A program made the translations under genes and the position numbers. A DNA stretch of 64,000 nucleotides, from NCBI GenBank assembly GCA_015178975.1, contig WHVD01000034.1:434001-498000 (forward strand), given 5' to 3'. Below are positions 22,501 to 33,572 of the stretch, one piece after another; position 1 is the first letter of the stretch; the number at the start of each line of letters is the position of its first letter. This DNA is from Hysterangium stoloniferum. Lineage: Eukaryota; Basidiomycota; Agaricomycetes; Hysterangiales; Hysterangiaceae. A model generated the notes under the pieces. It did not search any database. It saw only the letters and a program-made list of their open reading frames with translations, and was not told where the DNA came from.

Positions 22501-23245
22501 CTATCAACAGGACAATTGGAAAACCTTGTTACCACTTGCAGAGTTTGCTTACAACAATGCACCCTCGGCCACTACTGGCGTTTCCCCGTTCTTTGCAAAT
22601 AAAGGATATAATCCAAATATTACAGTACATCCAGAACGAAATCTCGCCTCTGTTCGTGCTCAAGAGTTCACCACGGACCTCCACGAGCTCCACGAGGAAC
22701 TCCGGACTGCAATATTGTCCGCCCAAGAGCAATACCAACATTCAGCGGACAAACACCGGATCCCGCCACCAAACTTCAAGATTGGCGACCATGTTTATGT
22801 CAAAGCTCAATTCTTCCGGACTACCCGTCCATCAAAGAAGCTTGCTGAAAAATATTTAGGTCCTTTTGAAATTATCGCACAAGTAGGTTCAGTTTCTTGG
22901 ACTCTACGGCTTCCGGATAGCATGCACGCGGTACACCCGGTATTTCATGTCTCTATGCTAGAACCTTGTACTGCTAACACTATCCCGGATCGCGTGCAAT
23001 CTCCACCTCCTCCTGTCGTCATTGACGGAGAACCCGAGTTTGAAATCTCTCAGATTTTAGATTCAAAAATTGACAAGCGTCGACGCACTTGTAAACTGCT
23101 TTACTTGGTCAAGTGGGCGGGTTACGAGGGCACCGATGAAGAAACCTCATGGATTTTGGCCACGGAACTCGGTAATGCCACGGAAATTGTTACTGACTTT
23201 CATACAGCTTACCCACTCAAACCTGGACCATTATCGTCTCTCTGA
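19515..23245 (+). pseudogene. pol: Element B Pol (PR-RT-RH-IN-chromodomain), one stop
   Basis: The pol frame lies -1 to gag. Domains: aspartic protease ALIDSGSTHCFLD (about 19670); reverse transcriptase with VYLDDILIYSE (YLDD at 20816); RNase H with ETDASDYALGA and TDHKNLEYF; integrase zinc-binding HPLSGHFGYNKT...CKSCTTC (about 21960-22080) and DDE core (SMDFIEHLP, VTSDRGSEF, HPEGDGQTERVN); GPF module LAEKYLGPFE; chromodomain LYLVKWAGYEGTDEETSW (about 23100-23160), which targets heterochromatin in chromoviruses. The frame is broken only at 20513-20515, where CTT TGA CTA TGT replaces an expected Arg codon (CGA to TGA). Apart from that single transition the element looks complete. Confidence 0.93.
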
Positions 23246-23678
23246 CCGCACTCCGCGGACCCCGTGTTACGTTTGGACTCATTTTCATTATTCCCTGTCG
23301 CCCTATGTCTCTCTTTGCTTTTACAGGTTCTGACATGTCTGGTCAAGTCTTCAAGCGGACTCTCCATGGACTTTGGCTTTGACTTTTATTTTTCTTTCAC
23401 GCTTTACTTTATGTTCAATTACTTTCTATTTCTATGTTACTTTTTCAGTCTACATTTATGGGACTGTTCTTTTTCCCTGCTTCCTCAGCTATCTCCTCTG
23501 GGAGCTCCGCGACCTCCGCGGCAACCCCGTCCTCATCCGATCCGGCATCCTCGGAACTCCCGACTTGCGGCTCCTTATATACATAGCCGCCATACTCCGC
23601 CAGGAACTTCCAAAACTCCTCGCGTAGTCCAGACAGCTCCTTGGCCACCACAATTTGGACCTTGTTGCTCTTCCGGAG

Positions 23679-24966
23679 TGTAATGTATTCAGGGGATTCT
23701 CTTAGATAGCTCAATATATGCTATAGTGTCACAGATCTTCAACAATAAAACAAGCAAAGGTCCAGTAATTTAAATACTGATAGATTAATGAGCTGCGCTA
23801 TGAAGCTTAAACAACTCAAATCAATGCTTATTTTGATTATTGAAAGGTTCAATAGAACTGTGTATGACTCTTTTAGCAAATACAAGAACTATTCCTTGAG
23901 AATAGGGGCTGGAAGCTGAATATATGCGCAGTAACTTGGCAGAGACTTGATATAAGAGCTTCGGATTCTTGTATGCTTATTTGTAACTATTAATAGTTAT
24001 TTAACAAGGTGTTAAATAATTTATTAATAGAGAAAATAAATTGTATTGGATTATCTGAGTGCTTGTACTTGATTAATTCAATAAACTTAGGGCTGGGCCT
24101 TGAGTAATCTAGTATTGGCAGGGATTTCAGTAAGGATACTTAGATACTTATTAGGTTTATTATCTAATTAATAAGCCTAAAGGGTAGCTGTAAGACTGGG
24201 GAACTTAGATGACTAAGTCCAAGAGTTGCTGACAAAGATTCAAGATGCTGCAAGTGTAGGTGCTTGCAGTTAGTGTATCAGACTAAGGCTATTATTGTCC
24301 TTAGGATGATGAGGTAAGCTTCTGTGCTGTACTGTAAAATGTGTGTGTGATAGATTTTATTGGAAACTTGGCCCTCCTTATATACATTTTGACAACTCAA
24401 TGATTAGCTAACTATTTAGTTTATGAGGTCATTAGTGAGATCATAATGACCTCATATTCTACTCATTATTTACCCTTTGTTTAACATGTGATTCCCTTCT
24501 CTGAGACAAGGGTTCTAACCTCTTGCTTGAACATGAAGGTTCAAGGCCGCGGTCCCGGGACGGAAGCAAACGATGAGTCGGCGGAACCTAATAATGACTC
24601 GGGTAGTCACGTTCGTGACTTGTGTGACTCGGGTAGTCACATTCGTGACCTTTGTGACATCCCGACACTGGAGGCTTATGTAATAAGTCACATGACTCCA
24701 AAAATGCGCAAACTAGGCTGCACAAGGTGCCGAAAGGTAATAACTAAGTAAATAAAATATAAATAATTAGTTAAAAATTATAATAAATTAACTAAGATAT
24801 AATAGCATAATATGAGTTCATATATGCTATTATTTATGCGAAGTTAAAAGGAATAAGGCCTATTTTTCACAATAAACATAATAAAAATACAATAGAAATT
24901 CGAGAAAATATTAAATAATTCAAAGAAAATTAAGAGAATATTATGAGATAATGTTGATACATCACA
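23679..24966. mobile_element. Solo LTR, family D (1288 bp), TSD CGGAG
   Basis: The insert starts TGTAATGTATTC and ends ATACATCACA (TG...CA, imperfect terminal inverted repeat TGTRATGTAT). CGGAG is duplicated at 23674-23678 and 24967-24971. Removing it plus one duplication restores the reading frame of the antisense gene. It is AT-rich and carries no gene. It is unrelated to the A, B and C families and its orientation is undetermined. Confidence 0.85.
24596..24655 (+). repeat. 30-bp tandem duplication within solo LTR D
   Basis: Two copies of a 30-bp unit beginning GACTCGGGTAGTCAC. Each contains the small palindrome GTCAC-N4-GTGAC. Possible protein-binding sites in the LTR (inference). Confidence 0.6.
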
Positions 24967-25770
24967 CGGAGCAACTCGTTTTGGGCCTCGATGCCCTTGG
25001 CGATCCGTCCAAGGACCTCGTCCAACCCGGACAACCCATCCGTCCCGCTTATGTCTCGCGCCCCGGATCCCGTGGCCTGCTCGTGCACAAGCGAGCACCT
25101 CGCCTTGAGGTGCGCGCATTGATAACATCCCGGCCCCCGGCCGGCCTTTCGGTTGCATTCCGTGTTCCAGTCGTTGCAACCGGAACACCGCGGCTCGTTC
25201 CGCGTCGGAAGACGGACTGGCGCTGCTTTCCTTGCCTTCTGTTGATATGGTCAGTTTCCGCGGGTATTCCTTGGACATGAGGCCTACCTTTTGGGGGCTC
25301 TCTGGCTCCCCCTCGGACTCCGACTCCACCTCTGTCGCTTTGCGCTGAAAATCACAAGTCAGTAAAAAACCGACAAGTTGAATATTGGGACTTACCTTTC
25401 CCGCAACAATGGCGGCCCTCTCCGCGGCCAACCGGGCTTTCTCCGCAGCCACCCAGGCATTCTCCGCGGCCACTCGCGCAGCCTCCTCCACCTCACGTTC
25501 CCTCTCCTTTGCGGCCTCTTCCTCCACGGCCAATGCTTCCTGGTACTCTCTGTCCAGGGCCTCCTCAGCCTCCCTCGCCTCTCTCTCTGCTGCTTCACGA
25601 AGCTGGCGCTGCTCTTCTCGCCGCGCCAACAATTGGGCCGCCGTCCACGGCGCCCGATACGGAGTGCCCGTGGAGGGCCCTGCTGTCGGCATTGGCTTGC
25701 GTGGTGTTGGTTTTGGTCCCATAGTGATGAAGATGGGGGTAATAAAGAAGAAGAAATTTCTATTTTTTCA

Positions 25771-25784
25771 ATTTTTTATATAGG
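25771..25784 (-). promoter_or_regulatory. TATA region of the antisense gene
   Basis: On the minus strand CCTATATAAAAAAT lies about 50 bp upstream of the antisense ATG. The same block precedes the other two copies (GCCTATATAACAATTTG near 37797 and GCCTATATAAAAATTG near 42121) even though their coding parts are decayed. Confidence 0.6.
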
Positions 25785-25918
25785 CTCGTCGCGTTTGAAC
25801 CTTACCTTCCAGATCACATGACTCTTTGACACATACATGTAACCGACATGACTTTTGACACATGCGCGTAGCCGACAAGAACCTTATTTAGGTCTAGAGC
25901 CTCTTTGGGACTTCGGCA

Positions 25919-25932
25919 TAAAGGGAGGATAC
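25919..25932 (+). promoter_or_regulatory. Element B polypurine tract
   Basis: ATAAAGGGAGGATAC abuts the 3' LTR. The complement is kept beside the LTRs at 37649 and 42011 (GTACCCTCCCTTTA). Confidence 0.7.
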
Positions 25933-26737
25933 TGTTACGACCGGACAAATCCCGCCGGACTCCGGGCACTAACTCGTACGCCCCCACGCGCTACAAGCAC
26001 CAATCGTCTGTTTATAGGATTTCCCGCCCGGACTCCGTTACGTTCGACCTCATTAAGACACATATCAGTCACCGGACTTCCCCCGGACCCCGTCTCTGTC
26101 TATGTCCGTCTTCGTCCCACGCATCAGTCACCGGAACCCGCTTAGAATCCCGTCACCGCTCTAATCGAGCCCCGTTCCCATTTTAGTCAAATGACCTGTC
26201 ACGATTTAGGACTCCGCTCCCGCTCCGTTTCCCGTTATGGGTTATGCTTTGTCACGATTCGGACTCCGCTCCGTTCCGTCCCGTTCATAACACCAATTTG
26301 GTGTTTACTATTCCCGTTTTATGTTTTGCTCGTTTCGTCTCATTATTACTGGATTCGGTATGTCATGCATTCCACGGTCTATATAAACTGGCAGATGTTG
26401 TACATACAATCCAGTCAGAAAATTAGCTTAGATTCCCCCCAGTAATCTAATACATTTTCCTCTCTAAAAACCTACTCTTATCAGACCGCTCGCACTAGTT
26501 GGAGCCCACGGGCTCCGGCGCATCTATCTCTCTCGACTATCTCGATTCACGACTCTCGACTCACAACCTACGACTCACGACCCACGAACCCCCGCCCGGA
26601 CTCCCCAGGATTCCCGTCCGCCTGTCTGAAATTGGACAACACAATCTAGCGAGGGCGCAGCCTATAAGCTGAAGCCAAGTCCTACCGGATATCCCGCGGG
26701 TTTCTCCGGAAACCCGGCCTGAGTGTGTATCCTAACA
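25933..26737 (+). repeat. Element B 3' LTR
   Basis: 805 bp, the same length as the 5' LTR. Differences are almost all C/T or G/A at CpG. Confidence 0.95.
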
Positions 26738-27133
26738 TATATAAGCAAACTTTCAAATATATTTCATATAATTTAAATTTAGTTGGTTTAGAGAGTTAAC
26801 CAGAACTATCTGGGGTACCAATCCCCATTGTGCAATTTATTCCAAAAGAATAATCTACAGATGATTGTTTGACTAAATTCTGTCAGATATAGGATAAATA
26901 TTAATATTTTTGCATTCTTCAGAGTGATACCTAATCAACTGAATTTGATTAAATATTAATTTTACAACAAACAATATAAATATATATACTTTAGTGGATA
27001 AATAATTTTTAAAGTTTTGGGTTATCCTCCTAGATGATGACAAAAGGATACAAATTAAAAAAATGAATTTTTTGAAAACCAGATACCCTATGATAGTAAT
27101 CACCACACAATGCAAGCACACACTGTTTTTAAA

Positions 27134-28028
27134 ATGATGGAATCATTCTTCAATAACTTTACAGAAGAACAAGCTAAAATGGAGGAAAGAGTGACAAAAA
27201 ATTTTAATATACTTTCTACAAGAGAGAGTAAACTAATGAAAGAAATAGATTCCTTAAAACAATAGTTAAGTGATCAAAAAAAAACACAATAGAAACTATG
27301 GTGACTGAGAATTTATCATAAAGAAGCAAAAGGGCTGTATTATTCTAGATCTAGATAATGTAGGTATAATTGACTTAGAAGGATATAGACTTAATATTAA
27401 TGGTAATCCTAGAGCTTTATCTACTATTCATAGGTATAAGGATGACTTTGTTGATGTAGAGGAAATTTATTGTGGATATAACTTTATTACAGATAAAGAA
27501 AAGAAACAAAATAATGAAAATAATACATCTTCAGATACTAAGGTAGAAGATATTATAGATGATGACATAAAGCCAAAATCAAGTGCCAATTGGAGTTCCA
27601 ATTGGATTTCAAAGAATAAAGGAAAGAAACAAATAAATACTATAGAAAATTATGATACTAAGATAGATAAAGATAATGATACAGATGAAGATAATAATAC
27701 AGATGAAGATAATAATACAGATGAAGATAATAATACAGATGAAGATATTACTATAGATGAAGATGGTGATGTTATTATAAATGAAGATGGTGATGAGATT
27801 ATTATTACAACTGAGGGTCATATTATTATGACAGATAAAAATAATTACACTATAATTATCGATAAAAATAATCGCACTATTAAAGATGAGGATGGCTATA
27901 TTATGGATGTATATGATGATCTAGAACGTTCAATATTAAAATATAGAAAGAGAGCTGAAAAAGCAAGAGAAAAGAGAGGTACAGGTGATGGATCTGGATT
28001 GTTGTATAACACACTTCTCTTGACATAA
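27134..28028 (+). pseudogene. Unrecognised AT-rich ORF: coiled-coil start, acidic repeat middle
   Basis: An ATG at 27134 opens MMESFFNNFTEEQAKMEERV, a probable coiled coil, broken by TAG codons near 27266. A second long frame, 27309-28028 (240 codons), continues with GCIILDLDNVGIIDLEGY, a very acidic NNTDED repeat, and a basic end (RKRAEKAREKRG). The two parts are probably one gene split by a frameshift in an A-run. Codon use is extremely AT-rich, as in the transposase block at 28976-29589. If the 25-kb inversion is undone it lies upstream of the transposase-chromodomain gene on the same strand, so it may be the first ORF of that transposon. Family not recognised. Confidence 0.45.
27672..27743 (+). 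repeat. 18-bp tandem repeat (4 units) in acidic ORF
   Basis: Four copies of GATAATAATACAGATGAA (first copy with one change) encode the repeated acidic hexapeptide DNNTDE. Confidence 0.9.
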
Positions 28029-28157
28029 GACAGAGAATCAAGCATCAGTGCTTACAGCACTTTCTCCAATATCACTCTCAATCACATATAACTAAGAAGG
28101 AAAGAAAGCATAGTGTAAAATACTACAAGTCCGTGAGAAGAGCCTTAGTAGTATTTT

Positions 28158-28975
28158 TGTTACGACCGGACAATCCCGCCGGACTCCGGGCACTAACCTG
28201 TACGCCCCCACGCCCTACACACACCAAATGTCTGTTTATAGGATTTTCCGCCTGGACTCCGTACGTCAAGACTCATTACATTCGACCTCATTATGACACA
28301 TATCAGTTATCGGACTTCCCCCGGACTCCATCTCTGCCTATGTCCATCTTCATCCCACGCATCAGTCACTGGACCCCACTCAGAATCCCGTCACCACTCT
28401 AATTGAGCCCCGTTCCTGTTTTAGTCAAAATGACCTGTCACAATTTGGACTCCGCTCCCGCTCCGTTTCCCATTATGGGTTATGCTTTGTCACGATTCGG
28501 ACTCCACTCCATTCCGTCCTGTTCCTAACACCAAACTTGGTGTTTATTATTCCCGTTTTATGTTTTGCTCATTTCATTTCATTATTACTGGATTTGGTAT
28601 GACATTTACTCCACGGTCTATTTAAACTGGCAGATGTTGTACATACAATCCAGTCAGAAAATTAGCTTAGATTCCCCCCAGTAATCTAATCCATTTTCCG
28701 CTCTAAAACCTTGCTTGATTCACACCGCTCACACTAGTCGGAGCCCATGGGCTCTGGTGCATCTATCTCTCTCAACTATCTCGACTCACGACCCATGACC
28801 TCCGACCTATGACCTACGACCCACGAACCCCACCCAGACTCCCTGGGATTCCCATCCACCTGTTCGAAATTGGACAACACGATCTAGCAAGGGCGCAGCC
28901 TATAAGCTGAAGTCAAGTCCTACCGGATATCCCACGGGTTTTTCCGGAGACCCACCCTGTGTGTGTATCCTAACA
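28158..28975 (+). mobile_element. Solo LTR, B family, TSD ATTTT
   Basis: Complete 818-bp B-family LTR, TGTTACGACCGG to GTATCCTAACA, flanked by ATTTT at 28153-28157 and 28976-28980. It is inserted in the AT-rich transposon block upstream of the transposase N-terminal fragment. Confidence 0.95.
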
Positions 28976-29340
28976 ATTTTGCAATATGCTTTCCCAACCG
29001 AGATTAGAAATGCATGACAGACTATGTATAGACCTATACATATAGATGATTATCAAATTACATTCAATTTATGATACATTGATATTGGCCTAAAAGGAGA
29101 CATAAATCTTACAAATTCCTGATGAAGATATACATAAACCTTCTTTTGTCATTTATCCAATATAGGGGTATTGATGATCTTATTTGGAGAAATCTATCAT
29201 TTACATAGTTATATTAAGAGTGGATATGAATGAATATATAACCTCTGATAGATACTTAAGGGAAGGGATATTGTAAGAAGACATACTTTCAGACACATAA
29301 AAATGAAATATTCAATTGTTTAATCTAATTTTATTACATC

Positions 29341-29589
29341 ATGTCTACAGCATCTTTTGAAAAAGCCCTCTATTTAGAATTTCAGAATTTAATGAAAGAA
29401 TATTGGACTTTTCTTAATGAAGACTGGCCAATTATAGAGACTGAAAAGCATCATAGAACTGAGTTGAAACCTGTGAAAGAACTCAAAGAGATAAAGAGAT
29501 TTATTTTTGACCGTCTTGGACCAATTCCTGTATTTTTCTTTCTTATTGTTATATTCCCTACTCAAAATTATCCTGGTCCATATACAGTA
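29341..29589 (+). pseudogene. N-terminal 83 codons of the DDE transposase-chromodomain gene
   Basis: ATG 29341 begins MSTASFEKALYLEF in AT-rich DNA with an upstream AT-rich promoter-like stretch. The frame runs to GTA at 29587-29589, where host-gene sequence in the opposite orientation begins. Joined at TA to the minus strand at 4191, the frame continues without a break as ..PGPYTV/HRKLDKGLLILF.., the helix-turn-helix-like part of the transposase at 3892-4191. Assignment rests on this in-frame junction and the matching base composition. Confidence 0.6.
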
Positions 29590-30769
29590 TATCAATGCTG
29601 CCTAGTGCAAGAATTGGTTCTGATGGTGAATGAGTGTAGAATGTTTCGCCATTGGCTGAGAAGCTGGTAAGAAGTCTCATATGATGCACAACACTGCAAT
29701 CTGCGAGTTCAGCAGCTTCAGAATTGGCCAGCACTGGATCAAGACAGAGATGCTGTGAGAGCACAGCAAAGACATGGTGCTGGTCCATTGGCAAGAAATG
29801 CTGCCCATTTGTAAGTTTCAATGCAGCTAAGCTGATCATCTTGCCACTTTGGTGTTCAGGTAGCTGGGCATTCCACCTGATTCACATGTGAGCAACTGCC
29901 TCTGAAGGACAAGAGCTACCTACAAGGGCCATCTGTATTGAGAAAGATGTTCGATGATTCGGAAACTGCCCATGCAGGAGATTGTCGGTGCTCAACCCTT
30001 AGCAATCATTTTCTGATCGAACCCGACAGCAACATAGGGCAGCAGGAGCCGAGCCATTTCCTTTTAAGTCTCAAAGAAAGCACTGTATTCTTAAATAAAT
30101 CAGGTGACTACAATTAATAAAGGAAACTGACGTTCAGTCAGACATGGAGCAAAATAGGAAACGCTCAATTTTGTGCCCATGAAGACATACCACATTTGTG
30201 TTAATGATCCTTGGCCTTGCAAGAGTTGTAAGCAGACCTAGAAACACAACTTCAATTCGTGGGCCTCATCAAAGTATGTTACACTTAGAGCATGGGGAGG
30301 CTGAATTGTGGAAAGAAATGCCATAAGATTTTCAGTAGCCTTCTTGGCAATGGGTGCATAAAATATGGTACTGTAGTCACTAGGGTCAAGATCGCTTGGT
30401 TCCGGATTACCCATCTGTGATCTTATAGGACTCTTCTTTGGGACTCCATGCTTCCCTTTTAACTGCTAAAATACTAAGAGCACGACACCAGAGAAGAAAA
30501 AAACGACTTGCATAATTTGCTTGTTTCACAACTTCCACAAAAAATCGGTCCCAGCTGTCACACACTCCCTGTGGTTCCATGAGCTCATGCCAGTCCTCAA
30601 GGAGCTGTGGTCTGTCAAACTGGTATTGACTCTTGGCTGTCTGCAGCCAGTTGAGCATAATTGTATGTGCAGCAGCAAGAAAGTAGGCAATGGTGTCATG
30701 CACAGTCAAACTAAGGTCATTATCCTTGGAGATACCAGCAAAGTATTTGACAACCTCTACATATATCAT
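29588..30769 (-). pseudogene. Agaricomycete multicopy gene, N-terminal half (P-loop NTPase-like)
   Basis: Minus-strand segments, with several stops and frameshifts between them, read DSWDRFFVEVVKQANYASRF, then TYFDEAHEL (a DEAH Walker-B-like motif), then MWYVFMGTKLSVSYFAP, then LLLPYVAVGFDQKMIAKG, then HHVFAVLSQHLCLDPVLANSEA, and ALGSIDIL. At 29588 the host sequence ends. The C-terminal half starts at 4192 on the plus strand and joins in frame. The phosphate-binding loop itself was not found, so the 5' end is missing or too decayed. Likely mutations include AAG GGT TGA (CGA) and CCC TTG TAG (TGG). The NTPase assignment is inference from the DEAH context. Confidence 0.55.
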
Positions 30770-30856
30770 TTACTTACTGCTATCTTAATAAGTTGATCTC
30801 ACTATTGCACTGTTACAAGTCAATATTGCTTGCACATTGAGTGGTTAATTACTCGA

Positions 30857-31723
30857 CTCTTCACAGTGGTGATCTGGGCTAGACCCTCATTTCCCAAGAG
30901 CAATACATATCAACTGATAACAGTGTTATGACCCTGGGTAGTGGGGGAGCTTCCCAAATTCCTACACCCATGGGCACAATTAGGACCAGAAAGGAACAGC
31001 CCACATTGGATTACCCAGTAACCTCACTGTGCGAAAATCCTCTCTAATGATGCAAGAAATGGATGCTGGTTGAGAATCCCTACATTGGATTCAATTAGAG
31101 TGACTGAACACAGACCTTACTTTAAACCACTGGGTGCTCTTGGAATTTACATCTCAGATGAAAGCTCCACTCTGTCATTTCCACTGCAACAAGTTATGTT
31201 ACATAAGAATCAAATTCACTACACTGAACCCACAAACAACAAATGGAGCTCATTCTATTCCAAAGAGATTGATGGCAATAAAGTTGTCACCATCACTGAG
31301 GATTACCTGGCTAAATTCCCCAGCATGCCAACTGAGGTGTCTATCTGGCTCACCTGATTTACTGGTATAGTAGCCACAGATTCATTCTTTTTCCCAATTT
31401 GGGATGCTCAATCAACTCTCCAAATGACTCCCCAAATGGTCTGAGGAGAACATAACCTCTGAAGTCAGGAGTTTTAAATGCATTAAGGAGGAACTATTTG
31501 AACAAATGATTAATCTAGTGGCTTGCATGATGATACTCTGCAAATCCTATATGTGATTTGGAACAAGAGTGGATCAGTACCTAAGGTTGACTACCACTAC
31601 CTATATACTTGGACACTGGAAAGAGCCTTATATGAATCTTCCCCGAATCTTTCATTCACCTACCAGTCTACACCACAGGCTCATCTGTTGTCATGACAAG
31701 CGAGATAAACTATTCATGGAGAT
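30857..31723 (+). pseudogene. Relic A-type retrotransposon: LTR end, primer site, gag part 1
   Basis: CTCTTCACA at 30857-30865 plus TGGTGATCTGGG matches the 5' LTR end and primer site of element A. The gag similarity follows: LSFPLQQVMLHKNQ, then WSSFYSKEIDGNKVV, then FPSMPTEVSIWL, then VPKVDYHYLYTW parallel element A gag in order, with many stops. It is much more diverged than element A, so it is an older family member. It is interrupted by a solo LTR at 31724-34106 (TSD GAGAT). Confidence 0.7.
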
Positions 31724-32205
31724 TGTTACAACCAGAAAACCTGCCAGACTCCAGGCACTAACTTATATGCACCCGCACCCTACACACACCAATTATCAGT
31801 TTACCGGAAAACCCACCAGACTCCATACGTCAGGCCTGTCCACGCTTGACCTTCGTTACTTCATGTATCAGTAATACCCACTGGACTCCACTCCTGTCTA
31901 TCTCCGACCCTGTCCCATGCACCAGTCACTGGACCCCACTCAGAAAACCCGACAGCCCTCTAACTGAGCCCCATTCCCATTATGGTTTTATAACCTGTCA
32001 CGATTCAGACTCTGCTCCAGCCCCATTCCCATTATGGTTTTATGACCTGTCACGATTTGGACTCCACTATGTTCCATTCCATTCCTAACACCAAGTTTGG
32101 TGTTTATTTATCTCGTTTCATGTTTGCTAGTTTAGTTTTCATTATTACTGGATTTGGTATGTTATTCATTCCACAGTCTATATAGTCTGGCAGATGTTGT
32201 ACATA

Positions 32206-32415
32206 CAGTGGCTTCCAAAACTGTCCCAATGTTTTGGTAATTCTCAATAAATGCTTTATAACCTACCAAATAAATTTTTTAAAATAGTGAAATTATTCTC
32301 ACATATACCTTAGCATACTAGCTTTGATATACCCGAATATTACATAATATAGATGGATATTAGTGTCACAGTTGAATATTTAAAAATGACCAACCATTGG
32401 GACAGTTTTGCAACC
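32206..32415 (+). repeat. Mariner left terminal inverted repeat
   Basis: 210 bp, pairing with 33573-33782 with a few mismatches. The inner end reads ATTGGGACAGTTTTGCAACC. Confidence 0.9.
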
Positions 32416-32553
32416 CTCTCTTTTCACACATTTCATTATATCATATTATATTCTAGAGGGCCAGGAAAATTACAGGAAAATTCACATGACATCTATTTGA
32501 TGTTCTAATTAATATGTGACATGAAATGTCACATTTTAACTATCATTCTTATC

Positions 32554-33521
32554 ATGAAAGCTATTTCCCCTCTCAAAAGAGAACAAGCCATCTCCAATAG
32601 GAATGTAGCCTCTACAACAGGTCTTAGCAAATCTACTCTCAGTTGAATTGCTCAGGAGATAGAGATAGAAAAAGAAAATTTGAAAGGAGGATGTTCATCC
32701 AAGCTTTCTCCTACTGACCAAAGGAGGATCATATATCAAATCACCTCTGGCAAACTAGCTAATGCTATCCCGGCCACACACTACATTAATTCCATCAATA
32801 AATATCAGGTCTCACCCAAAATAGTCAGAAGGACCTTGAAACAGCATGGTTTCAAAGCTGTAGTCAATGCAAAAAGACCTTTGCTCAAGGCTCAACATAG
32901 AAAGGCCAGATTAAGCTTTGCGCTCAAGTACCAAAACTGGACTGTGGATGATCAGAAAAGGGTCTTGTGGTCTGATGAGACCAATATCAATAATATTGGG
33001 TCATATGGACATCAATATGTGTTGAAGAAAGCTGGAGAACCACTTTCTGATAGGACAACCCAACTTACAGTCAAGTATGGAGGTGGAGATATCATGGTGT
33101 AGGGCTGTATGGGTTGGAATGGAGTGGGAATGCTTGCAGAGATTGAAGGAAGAAAGGATTCTGCACAATATGTGGAGATCCTGGCTCAGCATTTGTCCCA
33201 GAGCATTGAAGATTTGGATATTCCAGCAGATGAGGCCATTTTCCAGCAGGATAATAACCTAAACACATATCCAAGATGGCACAAAAATGGTTTTTTGAAA
33301 ATCATATTCAGGTGTTAGACTGGACAGCACAGTCTCCTGACCTGAATCCCATAGAACATCTTTGATTCCACCTGAAGAAACAGCTCCAGAAATATCCTTC
33401 ACCATTAAAGGGAGTTGGGTTATAGGAGAGGGTGGAAGTGGAATGGGCAAAGGTTAAGCCTCAGAAGTGTCATAAACTGATTGAAAATATGCCCAGAAGA
33501 CTTGATGCTGTAATAGCCTAA
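32554..33521 (+). pseudogene. Tc1/mariner transposase, broken
   Basis: From ATG 32554 (MKAISPLKREQAISNR, a helix-turn-helix) through a TGA at about 32642 to the DDE domain: LWSDETNIN (first Asp), FQQDN near 33245 (second Asp), and QSPDLNPIEHL near 33350 (Glu), the Tc1/mariner DD34E layout. A TAG at 33100 replaces the Trp of the usual VWGC, a one-base frameshift lies near 33270, and HL-TGA replaces HLW. Cut-and-paste transposase; dead in this copy. Confidence 0.9.
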
Positions 33522-33572
33522 GGGAAGCCATACAAAGTACTAGAATAACAAGATATCTGATTCAAAAAGGGT

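Larger units (their letters stand above)
23445..25722 (-). pseudogene. Antisense spliced gene of element B: coiled coil + Zn2Cys6-like cluster
   Basis: Lies between pol and the 3' LTR on the opposite strand. Exon 1 is 25722-25396 (ATG MGPKPTPRKPMP, then an Ala/Glu/Arg-rich coiled coil). Intron 1 is 25395-25345 (GTAAGT...CAG, 51 nt). Exon 2 is 25344-25288 (acidic). Intron 2 is 25287-25239 (GTAGGC...CAG, 49 nt). Exon 3 runs from 25238 and is cut by a solo LTR (23679-24966, TSD CGGAG), resuming to TGA at 23445. Splicing intron 2 switches into the frame containing CSGCNDWNTEC...CYQCAHLKARC, i.e. CX2CX6CX9CX2CX6C as in fungal Zn(II)2Cys6 proteins. Without the LTR the model is 294 codons with no stop. 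The C-terminus is acidic (SEDAGSDEDG). Two more copies (37858-39583, 42167-42562) support the structure. A DNA-binding or regulatory role is inference. Confidence 0.8.
17390..26737 (+). mobile_element. Element B: full-length Ty3/Gypsy chromovirus, TSD TATAT
   Basis: A 9.35-kb element has 805-bp LTRs at 17390-18194 and 25933-26737 (TGTTACGACC...CCTAACA) and TATAT at 17385-17389 and 26738-26742. Order: 5' LTR, gag, pol in the -1 frame, a spliced antisense gene carrying a nested solo LTR, polypurine tract, 3' LTR. LTRs differ at about 16 positions, of which about 14 are CpG transitions. It sits in the AT-rich block between 17217 and 28157 and is the best-preserved element in the window. Confidence 0.96.

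Noticed and set aside
24488..24751. 87-codon frame inside solo LTR D
   Set aside because: It lies wholly within a TSD-flanked solo LTR and includes the 30-bp tandem duplication. No homology or codon signal.
27609..27821. Minus-strand Ile/Phe-rich frame resembling a membrane protein
   Set aside because: It is the complement of the 18-bp tandem repeat and acidic coding stretch on the plus strand, so it is an artefact of AT-rich repeats.
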